From NCBI RefSeq assembly GCF_024599655.1, contig NZ_CP102247.1, positions 3,286,001-3,350,000 on the forward strand: a stretch of 64,000 nt of DNA, read 5' to 3'. Shown piece by piece: positions 1 to 9,870 of the stretch. The notes below the pieces were generated by a model. It made no database searches, was not told the origin of the DNA, and was given only the letters and a program-made list of their open reading frames with translations. The position numbers and the translations under genes were made by a program. The DNA is from Enterobacter asburiae (GTDB taxonomy: Bacteria > Pseudomonadota > Gammaproteobacteria > Enterobacterales > Enterobacteriaceae). Each line of letters begins with the position of its first letter. Position 1 is the stretch's first letter.

Positions 1-12
1 TTTTTATTCTGG

Positions 13-660
13 TTACCAGACAGGCATTTCATCCTGAAGGAACGGGTTATGGAGCCGTTCATAGCCCAGCGTCGACATCGGACCGTGTCCAGGAATAAAC
101 GTAACGTCATCGCCCAGCGGCAATAACTTTTGTTTAATCGACTGAATCAGCTGCCCGTGGTCGCCGCGCGGAAAATCGCTGCGTCCTACGCCACCTTTGA
201 AGATCACATCGCCGGAAATCAGCAGACGGGACTGGTCATCAAAGAAGACGATATGGCCTGGCGTATGCCCAGGACAATGCAACACCTGTAAAGTCACATT
301 CCCTACGTTAACGCGCTCTCCCTCGTTTAGCCAGCGATCGGGCGTCAGGGGCTGACACTCATCAAGGCCAAACATGCGGCTTTGGGCGGGTAACCCCTGC
401 AGCCAGAACTCATCTTCTTTTTCCGGGCCGATCACCGGCACACCATAGTGTTCAGCCAGTTCAGCCGCAGCACCTACATGGTCAAGATGACCATGAGTGA
501 GCAAAATCTGCATCAGCGTGACGCCGCTTGCTGCGACTTCCTGCTTGATTTTCTCAGCGTCACCGCCGGGATCGACAAGCGCGGCCAGTTTAGTCTGTTC
601 GCACCAGATCAATGAACAATTCTGGGAGAACGCGGTAACCGGAATAATACGATAGTTCAT
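13..660 (-). CDS. gloC: Hydroxyacylglutathione hydrolase GloC (type II glyoxalase, YcbL)
   Basis: A 215-residue metallo-beta-lactamase-fold hydrolase. The metal-binding motif THGHLDH is at residues 55-61, with further ligands at H132 (GHTPGH), D151 (SGD) and H192 (PGHGP). The family hydrolyses S-D-lactoylglutathione to D-lactate and glutathione, the second step of methylglyoxal detoxification in the cytosol. The length and the short C-terminus fit the compact YcbL/GloC type rather than the longer GloB. There is no signal peptide. It ends 20 bases before mepK on the same strand, as in E. coli, so the two may be co-transcribed. The family is certain; the GloC assignment rests on close resemblance to the E. 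coli protein and on synteny. Confidence 0.94.
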   Translation of the reverse strand: MNYRIIPVTAFSQNCSLIWCEQTKLAALVDPGGDAEKIKQEVAASGVTLMQILLTHGHLDHVGAAAELAEHYGVPVIGPEKEDEFWLQGLPAQSRMFGLDECQPLTPDRWLNEGERVNVGNVTLQVLHCPGHTPGHIVFFDDQSRLLISGDVIFKGGVGRSDFPRGDHGQLIQSIKQKLLPLGDDVTFIPGHGPMSTLGYERLHNPFLQDEMPVW

Positions 661-680
661 ACTGCTCCTGTGTTTCGTTA

Positions 681-1232
681 TTACCAGTGCCGAACCGGAC
701 CGGTATCAATATGCACAAAGTTGCTGCTGGGGTAATATCCTACACCACCTGCGCGCATAGATAACGCGGCTTTGCGAATATTGGCTAACGAAACGCCTTC
801 AATATGGAAATCCATTGCCTGTCCCTTCGTGTGATAGCTTTTTTTCGCTACCCCGCGGCTGTGGGCGCGCAGTTCATTATTGGTATCAATCGAGCGATAG
901 CCAGAGATGAGCTGCACCGGCTTGCTGGTGCCCAGCAGGCCCTGAAGGCGGAAAATCTGATCAAACAGTCCTGGATCGATGGCTTTTATTTTATTCGCGC
1001 GGAAATCACGGAAAAAATGGTTAAGTCTTGCTAATTCATCCTGAATATAGCCTCTGCCATCAAAAAACTCCGCTTTTAGCGACTCACCGGTATGAAGATT
1101 GTTGAGCGTTAAAACTCGCGGACGAGGTGTCGAGAGGGTGGCAAATGCTGGCGTCGGCAGGATGGCCGCTGCGCCAAGCGCAACGCCACCTAACGCCAGC
1201 AGTTTGCGGCGATTAGCGTCAAATTTGTCCAT
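681..1232 (-). CDS. mepK: Murein endopeptidase MepK (YcbK, DUF882/M15-like), Tat substrate
   Basis: A 183-residue exported protein. The N-terminus carries a twin-arginine signal (NRRKLLALGG, residues 7-16) followed by a hydrophobic stretch and an AFA cleavage-like site near residue 31. The catalytic zinc centre of the DUF882/peptidase M15 fold is visible: H134 and D141 in YHTKGQAMD, H143, and H174-D176 in VHID. In E. coli this enzyme cleaves peptidoglycan crosslinks, with preference for mDap-mDap (3-3) bonds. Those bonds are made by L,D-transpeptidases, and the ldtD gene lies immediately upstream on the same strand. The pairing is therefore functional as well as positional. The ATG start gives the complete Tat signal. 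Confidence 0.93.
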   Translation of the reverse strand: MDKFDANRRKLLALGGVALGAAAILPTPAFATLSTPRPRVLTLNNLHTGESLKAEFFDGRGYIQDELARLNHFFRDFRANKIKAIDPGLFDQIFRLQGLLGTSKPVQLISGYRSIDTNNELRAHSRGVAKKSYHTKGQAMDFHIEGVSLANIRKAALSMRAGGVGYYPSSNFVHIDTGPVRHW

Positions 1233-1406
1233 GATAATCAGGTCTACAGGTAAAAGAAATCGTAATATGCTTAGCGCACGAAGGGCACCATAACTGGCAA
1301 AACCAGGTACGTCAAGGCGCCCAACCCCAGTGAATATGCGGCTTGCAGCGATATAGCCCCCTATTCACCATAACTTACGACAATCATTTTTCCCGAACTG
1401 CTTCAT

Positions 1407-3230
1407 TTACCTGATTAATTGTTCCGCTTTTGGCAAAATTTGTGCGCCGGATCGCGCGGTGAGATCATAATTGTAAATATCTGTACGATACTGAGTACGC
1501 CCGTCTTCACCCACAAACGCCGTCAGATAGTAAAGATTGACCGGAATATTGTGGCGAATATTAACGTAACGCGTATCCCCCTGTTTCAGGGCATCCGAGA
1601 TGCGCGTATCGTTCCAGCCCGCATCCTGCAGCAGCATATTGGCCAGCTCCGAGGCTTTGTTCACGCGCACGCAGCCAGAACTCAGCGCGCGAGTATCTTT
1701 CTGGAACAGGTTGTGGTTCGGCGTATCGTGAAGATAGATGGCTTCTGAACTCGGCATATTGAATTTGTAGCGCCCTAAAGAGTTGTGCGCCCCGGGAGCC
1801 TGCTGGAAACGGAACGGCAGATTCGACGCGGTGATCGTCGACCAGTCGACCATATAAGGATCGATAGCCTCTTTACTGTTCCATCCACGCATCACCGTAT
1901 AGCCATGACGCTCCAGATAACCCGGATCGTTCCAGACCTTCGGCAGAATGTCTTTACGCGCCAGGGTCGGCGGCACGTTCCACGGCGGGTTAACCACCAC
2001 GTTATTTAGCGCGCTGCTCATCATCGGTGTTTTACGATCCGGACGCCCGACAATCACGCGCGACGCCAGTTTTTCGCTACCATCCTGATAATAGACCAGG
2101 GAATACGCCGGGATGTTAACCATAATTCCGGTAGAGAGCGTTCCCGGCAGCAAGCGCAAACGCTGGATATTGAGCGCCAGCACCCCTGCCCGCTGCGCAG
2201 GCGATACGTTCAGCCAGTCGCGCGTCGTCTGACCAATGACGCCATCGGCCCCCAGCCCCTGAGCGGCCTGGAATTGCTTAACGGCCGCCACCAGCTCGCG
2301 ATCGTAAGCCGCAGGTTTGTTGCTCAGGACAACGGCTTTCTTCTCTTTCACGGGCGCTGACGGGCTGACGGCGACGCTTTGTGGATCATCACCCGGAAGA
2401 GCAATCTTCGGCCCGCCGTCAAGAAGACCAGAACGCATCAGGATCTCGCGCAGGGCGGGCACATCGCTGCTCCACTGCCCCGGACGCAGCGTCGCGGTAC
2501 TGCGCATTTGTGGCCACGGACGCGTGTCCCCCACCAGTGCGAGGAGCGACTGGTGCAGAGTGGCATATTGTGGGTGCGCCGGTGCGAGGCTGGCGATAAA
2601 GCGCGGCAGTTCGCCATTGTCCAGCGCTAGCTGCCATTGGTTAATCACCGACAGCGCCGGCGTCGCCAGCTTGTACGGCTTATCGCTATAGAGCCAGCGG
2701 TTGCCGTTGACCGGAATACCCGCCACGAACTGCAGGTAGCCCATCATGGCATCGGAAAGCACCACGTCCCGCGCCTGCCCGGAGACGGAAGGATCGGTTA
2801 ACAGCTCAACCCACTTTGTAAACTGCGGCTGAAACCCTGCAATCGCGACCTCCGCCAGTTGCTGCTGAAAGGCGCGCACCGCATCGCGGTTTTCCCACAT
2901 CGGTTTCATATCGCGGGCAGCATAGAGGAGCGTGAGCTGATTGATATAGACAGGCGTGTAGCCTGACGGCAGCTCCGACTGCAGCTGCTGACTGAGCGAT
3001 TCGGCATCGATGCCTTCCGGCAGCGGTTTAATACCGGCCATGATAGCCGTTGCCGGAGACTGGTCCAGCGGCTGGGACAACGACGTTGGCTGCGCGCCTG
3101 TCGTTGCCGAGCTGTCAGTCGGCACAATTTCAGGCTCGTCGGCCTGGGCGGTTAACAGCGGAGCAAACATCACTGCCAGGCATAAACTCAGCGCAGACAG
3201 CTGACGACCACATTCTTTCTTAAGCAACAT
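1407..3230 (-). CDS. ldtD: L,D-transpeptidase LdtD (YcbB)
   Basis: A 607-residue periplasmic enzyme, close to the E. coli length of about 615. A signal peptide spans residues 1-30 (hydrophobic core then AQADE). A peptidoglycan-binding helical domain lies near residues 310-345 (FQAAQGLGADGVIG). The YkuD catalytic domain follows, with the motif HDTPNHNLF and the nucleophile in SSGCVRVN (cysteine at about residue 520). The enzyme forms 3-3 mDap crosslinks in peptidoglycan and in E. coli can support beta-lactam resistance and repair under outer-membrane stress. It is a single gene, 174 bases upstream of mepK, with no strong terminator between them. Confidence 0.96.
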   Translation of the reverse strand: MLLKKECGRQLSALSLCLAVMFAPLLTAQADEPEIVPTDSSATTGAQPTSLSQPLDQSPATAIMAGIKPLPEGIDAESLSQQLQSELPSGYTPVYINQLTLLYAARDMKPMWENRDAVRAFQQQLAEVAIAGFQPQFTKWVELLTDPSVSGQARDVVLSDAMMGYLQFVAGIPVNGNRWLYSDKPYKLATPALSVINQWQLALDNGELPRFIASLAPAHPQYATLHQSLLALVGDTRPWPQMRSTATLRPGQWSSDVPALREILMRSGLLDGGPKIALPGDDPQSVAVSPSAPVKEKKAVVLSNKPAAYDRELVAAVKQFQAAQGLGADGVIGQTTRDWLNVSPAQRAGVLALNIQRLRLLPGTLSTGIMVNIPAYSLVYYQDGSEKLASRVIVGRPDRKTPMMSSALNNVVVNPPWNVPPTLARKDILPKVWNDPGYLERHGYTVMRGWNSKEAIDPYMVDWSTITASNLPFRFQQAPGAHNSLGRYKFNMPSSEAIYLHDTPNHNLFQKDTRALSSGCVRVNKASELANMLLQDAGWNDTRISDALKQGDTRYVNIRHNIPVNLYYLTAFVGEDGRTQYRTDIYNYDLTARSGAQILPKAEQLIR

Positions 3231-3361
3231 CCCTTGCCCCCTGTTTTCACGACATGCCCATCACGTTGGGGCTTTCTTTCATTATAGGTAGACGGCTAAG
3301 CTGTTGCCTTACCTTATGTAAAGAAGTTTAAAGATAACGCAGCCCTAAGCACAAGTTAAGT

Positions 3362-3392
3362 TTAAAAAAAAAGCGGCGCCAGTGCGCCGCTT
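3362..3392 (-). terminator. Rho-independent terminator after mukB
   Basis: Read on the minus strand, a perfect 9-bp stem (AAGCGGCGC with its complement, 4-base loop) is followed by a run of nine or more T residues. It lies 17 bases past the mukB stop codon and closes the cmoM-mukF-mukE-mukB operon. Confidence 0.9.
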
Positions 3393-3408
3393 CGGGTCAG
3401 AAGACGCG

Positions 3409-6400
3409 TCAGGAAGCGTCCGCCGTGGTTTCCGGCAATGACTCCGGCGGCTGCGGCGCAAAGCCACGCAGTCCCACAACGTGAACGTGTTCGCTGTTCT
3501 GGAACACTTTACGCACCAGTTTGTAGGTAGTGCCCTTCTCGGGGCTGATGTTCTCAGGTGCCGCGATAATGAGCTGCATATCGAGACGTTCGCAAAGCTC
3601 GAACAGCGTGGCAATTGAGCGGGCATCAAGACGCGCCGCCTCATCGAGGAACAGCAGTCGGCATGGCGAGATGTCTTTGCCGCGCAGGCGGCGCGCTTCA
3701 TCTTCCCAGCTCTGTACGACCATCACCAGAATTGACATCCCGGTACCGATCGCTTCACCGGTAGAGAGCGCCCCGGATTCCGCACGCAGCCAGCCGTCTG
3801 AGCCACGGTTTACCTCAACTTCCATTTCCAGGTAGTTGCGGTAGTCCAGCAGCTCTTCACCGATGGTTTGCGGCGTACGTTGCCCCATATCAATCTGCGG
3901 GTTCAGGCGCTGATACAGCTTCGCCAGCGCTTCGGAGAAGGTCAGACGGTTGCTGTTGAACAGATCCTGATGCTGCTCGTGCTGCTCAGACAGCACTTCC
4001 AGCAGCGTCGCGTGGGCTTCACGCACGTTGACGTTGAGGCGCACGCTGTTCACCTGACCAAACGACACGCTCTGCAGACCCTGGTTCAGCTGGCGAATAC
4101 GGTTCTGTTCGCGCTGAATGGTTTTACGAATGATGTTCGCCACGCTGCGGGAGCTGATCGCCAGCTTCTGCTCGCGGGAGGTCAGCTCTTCCGTCAGGCG
4201 ACCCAGCTCGATTTCCATCTGTTCGATGGCTTCAACCGGATCGTCGGTACGGATGATGTCCTGACGAATACGCTCGCGCAGGTGCTGGTAAACCGCCACG
4301 AAGAACTGGATTTTACGTTCCGGACGTTTTGGATCTTCCGACATACGCAGCACGTCGCGCAGGTGTTCGTTATCCGCCACCGCCAGACGCAGCGCCCCCA
4401 ACGCCTTATCCGACATGGAACGCAGCTCATCGGCAGAGAGGTACGCCAGCTCGCGACGGTGCAGACGACGCTCAACGTTATTGTCTTTCACCATGCGCAT
4501 CACCGCGCACCAGCCCGCTTTGGCGGTCACGACCTGCTCGCGCATCTCAAAGTAGTCGCGCTCCAGCTTGCGCAGGCGACGGGTCAGGTTATCCATTTCC
4601 GCTTCGCAGAAGGTCAGCGCTTTTTCCAGCTGATTACGACGCGCGCGGTTATTGCTAAGCTGAGAATGCAGCTCGTCACGACGAATACGCGCACGCTCTT
4701 CTGCCCCGCTGTCGGCACGCACGCCGATGTCCTGAAGCTCTTTCTGCAGATCGTTTAACAGCTCTTTCTTGGTATCGAAGGAGCTTTTCAGCGAGGCCAG
4801 CACCTGGTTGTACTGGTTCAACTGAGCGGAGTGGCTGCGCATTGCTTCGCGGGCGCGAGTACGTTCCGCTTCCGCCTGCTCAAGGCGCTGACGCAGTTTT
4901 TCGTTCAGGTCGCTGTTACCGCTCAGCATTTCAGCCGAATCAGAGTAGCCAAAGTGGGCCCGACGCTGCACCACTTCCGTCAGGGCAAACGCCTGCTGAC
5001 GCGCTTCGCGCTGCACCTGCTGAGACCAGGCATAATCTTCTTTTAACTGCTCAAACTGTTCCGGATCGCTCTGCAGTACAGACACGACGGGCTCCAGCTT
5101 CGCCAGCTGATTGCCGTGCTGCTGAACGAAACGCGCGGCTTCCTGCGCTTCATCCAGACGCTCCTGGATCTCATCCACACGGTCAGCCAGCGTGTCGTCC
5201 GCCAGCAGATTCAGGCGCGGCAGGATGCGGTTAAGGGCAGCGACGCCCTCTTTCGCCTGTTCAAACTGAACGCGACTCTGCTGGTTATCACTTTCATGGC
5301 TGGCAATCGCACGTTCCAGCTCGCCACGGCGGGTATTGAGTTTGCGGATTTCGGCTTCCGGATCCGCGTCAAACGCTACGGCGAGATGGCTGCCGATAAA
5401 GCGGCTGAACGACTGATGCAGACGCTGGGTTTTCTGCACGTCAAACGACAGGGTCGCAAAACGTTCGGACAGCGTCTCACGCTCGGCGTGCAGGCTCTCG
5501 ATGCGGCTTTCGCGCGCGGCGCGGCCAAACAGCGGCAGCTCAGGGAAGCGGGAATAACGCCACTGACGGTCGGCGATTTTCACCACGACAGCTTTTTCCA
5601 GCTCGTCGACGCTGAATACGCTGTCATCGAACGACTGCGGATCCCCTTCGATCAGGTAAAGATCTTCCGGACAATCTTCCAGGCCGGCAAGCTGCTCAGA
5701 AATCAGGGACAGATCCGGGACCACGATCGCGTTGCGGGATGGACCGTACAGCGCGGAGAAGTACGGGGCATCGTCAAGGCCAACGTCGTCATAAATCTCG
5801 GACAGCAGCACGCCGCCAAAACGCTCAGCTAGCGCATTCAGGCGCGGATCTTCTGAACCGCCCGGCTGGCTTAAGCGCTCAATTTCTTCATCGACGTCGC
5901 GCTTGCGGGCGCCCACTTCGTCACGCTCAACAATGGCTTCGCGCTCGCGCTCCAGCAGCTGCTGCAGGTATTCGGTCACTTCCTGGCTGGATTCGAACTG
6001 CTCGCCGCACTGCTCGCTGAGCTGATTCAGGCTGCTTTGCGCCGCCAGCCAGACTGGCGCACGCTGCAGGAGCGCCTTCGAACGGGACTGAATCTGCTCC
6101 AGCTCCTGACGCAGCGTCATACGCTGTTCGCTGGCGTTTGATACGGTATCGGACAGGGCCGCAATACGCGCTTCCAGCTCCTGATGCAGGGCCTCAAGCT
6201 CGTCGAAATCGTAATTTTTTCCCTGACGCTTGCAGAATTCCGCCAGCAGACGCTCGGCTTCCTGCTGCTCGCGCAGGCGCTGCTCCAGCTCGTTCAGGCG
6301 CATACGCAGCGGCTGAACTTGCTCGGCCAGATGGCGCTGGTTCACACCGTCGCGCAGCAGTTCACGGGCAACGTCCCAGGCTTCGCTACGCGCCAGCGGG

Positions 6401-7860
6401 CCGTTAATGGCGACCACCAGCTGATAAGCCTGCTCAAACTGGCTGTGCGCCGTTTGCGCGACGCTCATTTTCTGTTCGAGGGAGAGCAGTTTTTCGGTGG
6501 CTTCCTGCTCTTTGGCCTGGAAGGTATCCAGCCACTCGTCGGCGCTGTCCGGCGTCAGGTCAGGCAGATGGCACAACTCTTTCGCACGCTGTAATGCCTG
6601 CAATGCCTGGGTGTACTGAATCGCTCGCGTCTGCTGCACGTCAAGTGCCTGCTGGTAATCGGCAAGCTGGCTTTTCAGCTCATCCACTTCCAGCTCGGCC
6701 GCTTCGGCACGGGCTTCGTTCTCTTCCTGCATGTCGGCGGCTTCGGCCACCACTTCATTCTGCTCTTCGAGACGAATCTGCAGCTCATCGAGATCCGCTT
6801 CATAGCGCTCGATTTTTTCCTGCTGACGCAGCGCGGTCTGCACCAGGTTCAGGTGATCGCTGGCGGCCTGGTAATCGGCTTCCAGGTCGCCTTCAGCCCC
6901 GTTGTGCTCGCCCAGCTCGCGCGCCATTTCAACGTGCTTGTACTGCTCTGCCACCAGCTGTTTACGGGAGGTAAACAGTTCGCGGCGGTATTCTAATGCC
7001 TGATCGAGATGCACCCGGCGCTCGTTGGCGTGGCGCATGTAGTCCGCCGCCACGTAGTTGGTGGCTTCGCTGATCAGGTGTTTAAACAGGTCGCGGTCAG
7101 ACTGGGTAACGCGAATCGCTTCCAGCGTCATGCGGTTTTCACGCAGCGCCGCTTCCATATCCTGGAAGGCCTTACGCACGCCGCTGTTTTCCGGCAGCAG
7201 GTAATCGCGCAGAGAGCGGGTAATCGCGCTGGAGATACCGCCGTACAGAGACGCTTCGATCAGACGGTAATATTTGCTACGGTCTGACGCCGTGCGCAGA
7301 CGACGCGCCACCACGCCCAGATCGAACATCAGCGAGTGGTAGTCGGTAATGGAGTTGAACTGCTTGAACTGCACGCCTTCGATGGCTTCGAGCTTGTCCT
7401 TCAGCTCCTGCAGCGTCAGCACGCGCGCCTGACGTTCGTTCAGGGTTTCCGTCAGCAGCGACGTCGGCTGCACGGACGTTGGCAGACCCTGGATCGCAAA
7501 CGGTTTGATATCCACTTTGCGGTCGCGACCGGCAACCTGCTGCAGGCGCACGCCCACCACCACGCGCTGATGACGGGAGTTAATGACGTCCAGAACCGAA
7601 TAACAGACGCCGGCCTTCAGCTTACCGTGCAGACCTTTATCACGGGAGCCGCTTGTTGCCCCCGCTTCGGTGGTGTTACGGAAATGGAGCAGCGTCAGAT
7701 CGGGGATCAGCGCCGTAACAAAGGCCGCCATGGTGGTGGATTTACCCGCACCGTTACCGCCGGAGAGCGTCGTGACCAGCTCATCCAGATCGAACGTTCG
7801 GGCAAAGAAGCCGTTCCAGTTAATCAGCGTCAGTGAGCGAAATTTACCGCGTTCAATCAT
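3409..7860 (-). CDS. mukB: Chromosome partition protein MukB (SMC-like condensin ATPase)
   Basis: A 1483-residue SMC-like protein (E. coli 1486). The N-terminal head has the Walker A motif GGNGAGKST at residues 34-42. Two very long Glu/Gln/Arg-rich coiled-coil arms flank a hinge near residues 650-780. The C-terminal head carries the ABC signature region (ALSTGEAIGTG) and Walker B with LLFLDEAARLD. MukB dimers associate with MukE and MukF to organise and segregate the chromosome. Its ATG overlaps the mukE stop in a TAATG arrangement, which indicates translational coupling. Several long reading frames on the opposite strand are shadows of its biased codon use. Confidence 0.98.
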   Translation of the reverse strand: MIERGKFRSLTLINWNGFFARTFDLDELVTTLSGGNGAGKSTTMAAFVTALIPDLTLLHFRNTTEAGATSGSRDKGLHGKLKAGVCYSVLDVINSRHQRVVVGVRLQQVAGRDRKVDIKPFAIQGLPTSVQPTSLLTETLNERQARVLTLQELKDKLEAIEGVQFKQFNSITDYHSLMFDLGVVARRLRTASDRSKYYRLIEASLYGGISSAITRSLRDYLLPENSGVRKAFQDMEAALRENRMTLEAIRVTQSDRDLFKHLISEATNYVAADYMRHANERRVHLDQALEYRRELFTSRKQLVAEQYKHVEMARELGEHNGAEGDLEADYQAASDHLNLVQTALRQQEKIERYEADLDELQIRLEEQNEVVAEAADMQEENEARAEAAELEVDELKSQLADYQQALDVQQTRAIQYTQALQALQRAKELCHLPDLTPDSADEWLDTFQAKEQEATEKLLSLEQKMSVAQTAHSQFEQAYQLVVAINGPLARSEAWDVARELLRDGVNQRHLAEQVQPLRMRLNELEQRLREQQEAERLLAEFCKRQGKNYDFDELEALHQELEARIAALSDTVSNASEQRMTLRQELEQIQSRSKALLQRAPVWLAAQSSLNQLSEQCGEQFESSQEVTEYLQQLLEREREAIVERDEVGARKRDVDEEIERLSQPGGSEDPRLNALAERFGGVLLSEIYDDVGLDDAPYFSALYGPSRNAIVVPDLSLISEQLAGLEDCPEDLYLIEGDPQSFDDSVFSVDELEKAVVVKIADRQWRYSRFPELPLFGRAARESRIESLHAERETLSERFATLSFDVQKTQRLHQSFSRFIGSHLAVAFDADPEAEIRKLNTRRGELERAIASHESDNQQSRVQFEQAKEGVAALNRILPRLNLLADDTLADRVDEIQERLDEAQEAARFVQQHGNQLAKLEPVVSVLQSDPEQFEQLKEDYAWSQQVQREARQQAFALTEVVQRRAHFGYSDSAEMLSGNSDLNEKLRQRLEQAEAERTRAREAMRSHSAQLNQYNQVLASLKSSFDTKKELLNDLQKELQDIGVRADSGAEERARIRRDELHSQLSNNRARRNQLEKALTFCEAEMDNLTRRLRKLERDYFEMREQVVTAKAGWCAVMRMVKDNNVERRLHRRELAYLSADELRSMSDKALGALRLAVADNEHLRDVLRMSEDPKRPERKIQFFVAVYQHLRERIRQDIIRTDDPVEAIEQMEIELGRLTEELTSREQKLAISSRSVANIIRKTIQREQNRIRQLNQGLQSVSFGQVNSVRLNVNVREAHATLLEVLSEQHEQHQDLFNSNRLTFSEALAKLYQRLNPQIDMGQRTPQTIGEELLDYRNYLEMEVEVNRGSDGWLRAESGALSTGEAIGTGMSILVMVVQSWEDEARRLRGKDISPCRLLFLDEAARLDARSIATLFELCERLDMQLIIAAPENISPEKGTTYKLVRKVFQNSEHVHVVGLRGFAPQPPESLPETTADAS

Positions 7861-8564
7861 TACTCTTCCTCCCCGCTATCCGGCAGATTCTCTTCATGCT
7901 CATCATTGAGCTGCAAATGGTTTTCCACCGGCATCGCTTCACCGTCGCGGATCATGCGAAGCTGCGCTTCACGCGCGTCATCGCCCGCACGCACGTCGGC
8001 GCCGAAGCGGAAGACAGATTCCGTGATGCGGAATTTGCTGCTGTCGTGGCCCATAAACCAGACCATGCCCAGACGACGCAGACGGTTCAGGGAAGAGCGA
8101 ACCTTTTCCTGTAATTTCTGACGGTCAAGATCCGATCCCGTGGAGCGGTTGTTCACCAGCTTGAGCAGCTTGCTCTCATCAGCCAGCGTCAACAGCTCGT
8201 CGTAAAGTTCCTGCTGGGTGAAGATCCCTTCATTCGCCAGACGTTCAGGGCTGAGGTAGAGGTAGCAAAGAATTTTGCCGACCATCATATCCAGCTCGGA
8301 GAGCACGGAACGCGGAATCAGCGTCGTGGAGCGCGGACGCAGGTAGAAAAACCCTTCCGGCGCGCGGATAAGCTCCACGTTGTAGCGTGCGTAAAACTCT
8401 TCCAGGTACTCCTGAAAGTCCATCAAAAAGGCGTGATTATCCAGCTCGTCTAAGCCAATGTGACGACCGGCACGCAGCTGGCTGTCCAGCGCCGGAAATA
8501 ACGGATTCGCCAGCGCCTGTGCCAGCTTAACCGGCATCACTTGTTCAATATTTGTCAATGACAT
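7860..8564 (-). CDS. mukE: Chromosome partition protein MukE
   Basis: A 234-residue acidic protein matching MukE in full length, including the two winged-helix regions and the acidic tail (HEENLPDSGEEE). MukE binds the MukF kleisin and regulates MukB ATPase and DNA loading. The start overlaps the end of mukF by 20 bases and the stop overlaps the mukB start by one base, so mukF, mukE and mukB are translationally coupled. A shorter internal start (MPVKLAQALA, ten residues in) is possible; the longer form is kept because it matches the usual annotation. Confidence 0.96.
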   Translation of the reverse strand: MSLTNIEQVMPVKLAQALANPLFPALDSQLRAGRHIGLDELDNHAFLMDFQEYLEEFYARYNVELIRAPEGFFYLRPRSTTLIPRSVLSELDMMVGKILCYLYLSPERLANEGIFTQQELYDELLTLADESKLLKLVNNRSTGSDLDRQKLQEKVRSSLNRLRRLGMVWFMGHDSSKFRITESVFRFGADVRAGDDAREAQLRMIRDGEAMPVENHLQLNDEHEENLPDSGEEE

Positions 8565-9867
8565 GCGCCTGTACCTTGGCTCCGTAATCGTTAATTGGCT
8601 GCCACTTCGGCGGCAGCCCGGTGAAATCTGCTTGCGCGACGCCCAGGCGCACCGCCTGGTCTACCACAATGCGGGCAATGTCGAAGTGGCGCGCGCGTGG
8701 ATATTGCGCCAGATAGTCGCGCACCACGAGGCCAAGATCCAGCGGTGCTTGTCTGGTTTTGTAGACAGCAAGCTGTTCTTCGATCATCGCCGCAAGCTGC
8801 TCGCGAATTTCGTTAAATTCTTCGTATTCCAGATCCGGCGGCAGTTCACCGGTCACCTCTTCATCGCGCAGCGCCATCTCTTCGTCGCGCATATCCAGCA
8901 GACGATCGGCACTGGCGTAGGTCAGCGCCCACGGCGCATCGAAATAGGTCTGCACCGACTGACGCAGACGCTGAGCAAAGACGCGGTTTTTATCCATATC
9001 AATCGCGGTACGGATAAATTTATGCACGTGTCGGTCGTAGCCGATCCACAGGTCGATCGACTGCTGACCCCAGCTGATAATGCGGTCGAGTTTGCTCTGC
9101 AGATCGAACACCAGACGGTCGATAAAATGCAGATCGTCATGCGCCAGCGTCGCGTCCTGGATGCGCAGCAGGTTAGCCTGCAGCTTGTCCCCTGCGGCTT
9201 CCAGCGTATCCTGGAGCTCGCGCAGCGTGCCGGAGGTTTCTGACAGCAGAAGTTCACAGCTGGAGATGGCCGCTCGCCAGTCTTTATTCAGCAGCTGCGC
9301 GATATCATCTTTCACCTGCTGCTGCTGTTCGTCCATCAGGCGCTGGGTGAGATCGATACTGTCGAAAATCTCTGCCACCGAATATTTCAGCGGCGCGTAG
9401 ACGTTACGGTGCCAATGGAATTCGTCACCGTTTTCATCCGCCGCGTCGGCGGCGCGCTTAAGCTCACCCGCCACGATCGAGAGCTGCATGGAAAGACGCA
9501 GCGTGGAAAATTCACGCTGGCGGATGTAGTAATCGGTGATGCCGATGCCCAGCGGCGTCAGGCGATAGATGGCGTTTCCTTCCGCCTGCTCGCTGGTAAA
9601 GCGGTTCAGCAGACGTTGACGCACCATATCGTTGATCGCGTTGTTGGCACGCACGCTAATGGTTTCGCTGGTTTGCTCAAACGCATCACTGACATGGCGG
9701 AACGCATCCACCAGTTCACCCTCGCTCATTTCACCGTCCAGCCGTTCGCCGTTCAGCGTGGCAACCGCCAGCAGGAAAGAGAGTCTGTCTACCGGCAGCG
9801 AGATGGAGAAATCGTTTTTCCTGGCCCAGGCAACCAGTTCGGGGACTGTCTGGGAAAATTCACTCAT
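8545..9867 (-). CDS. mukF: Chromosome partition protein MukF (kleisin)
   Basis: A 440-residue protein, the same length as E. coli MukF. It has an N-terminal winged-helix dimerisation domain (FSISLPVDRLSFLLAVATL), a helical middle and an acidic linker near residues 325-345 (MRDEEMALRDEEVTGELPPDLEYEEF) that binds MukE. A C-terminal winged helix binds the MukB head. It bridges MukB heads as the kleisin of the MukBEF condensin. The gene starts 3 bases after the cmoM stop and overlaps mukE. Confidence 0.97.
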   Translation of the reverse strand: MSEFSQTVPELVAWARKNDFSISLPVDRLSFLLAVATLNGERLDGEMSEGELVDAFRHVSDAFEQTSETISVRANNAINDMVRQRLLNRFTSEQAEGNAIYRLTPLGIGITDYYIRQREFSTLRLSMQLSIVAGELKRAADAADENGDEFHWHRNVYAPLKYSVAEIFDSIDLTQRLMDEQQQQVKDDIAQLLNKDWRAAISSCELLLSETSGTLRELQDTLEAAGDKLQANLLRIQDATLAHDDLHFIDRLVFDLQSKLDRIISWGQQSIDLWIGYDRHVHKFIRTAIDMDKNRVFAQRLRQSVQTYFDAPWALTYASADRLLDMRDEEMALRDEEVTGELPPDLEYEEFNEIREQLAAMIEEQLAVYKTRQAPLDLGLVVRDYLAQYPRARHFDIARIVVDQAVRLGVAQADFTGLPPKWQPINDYGAKVQAHVIDKY

Positions 9868-9870
9868 AGG

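Noticed and set aside
3868..4758. A 296-codon plus-strand frame within mukB, and others at 5116-5832 and 6184-6594
   Set aside because: All lie antisense to the intact mukB and read as low-information Gln/Leu/Arg-rich proteins typical of antisense frames.
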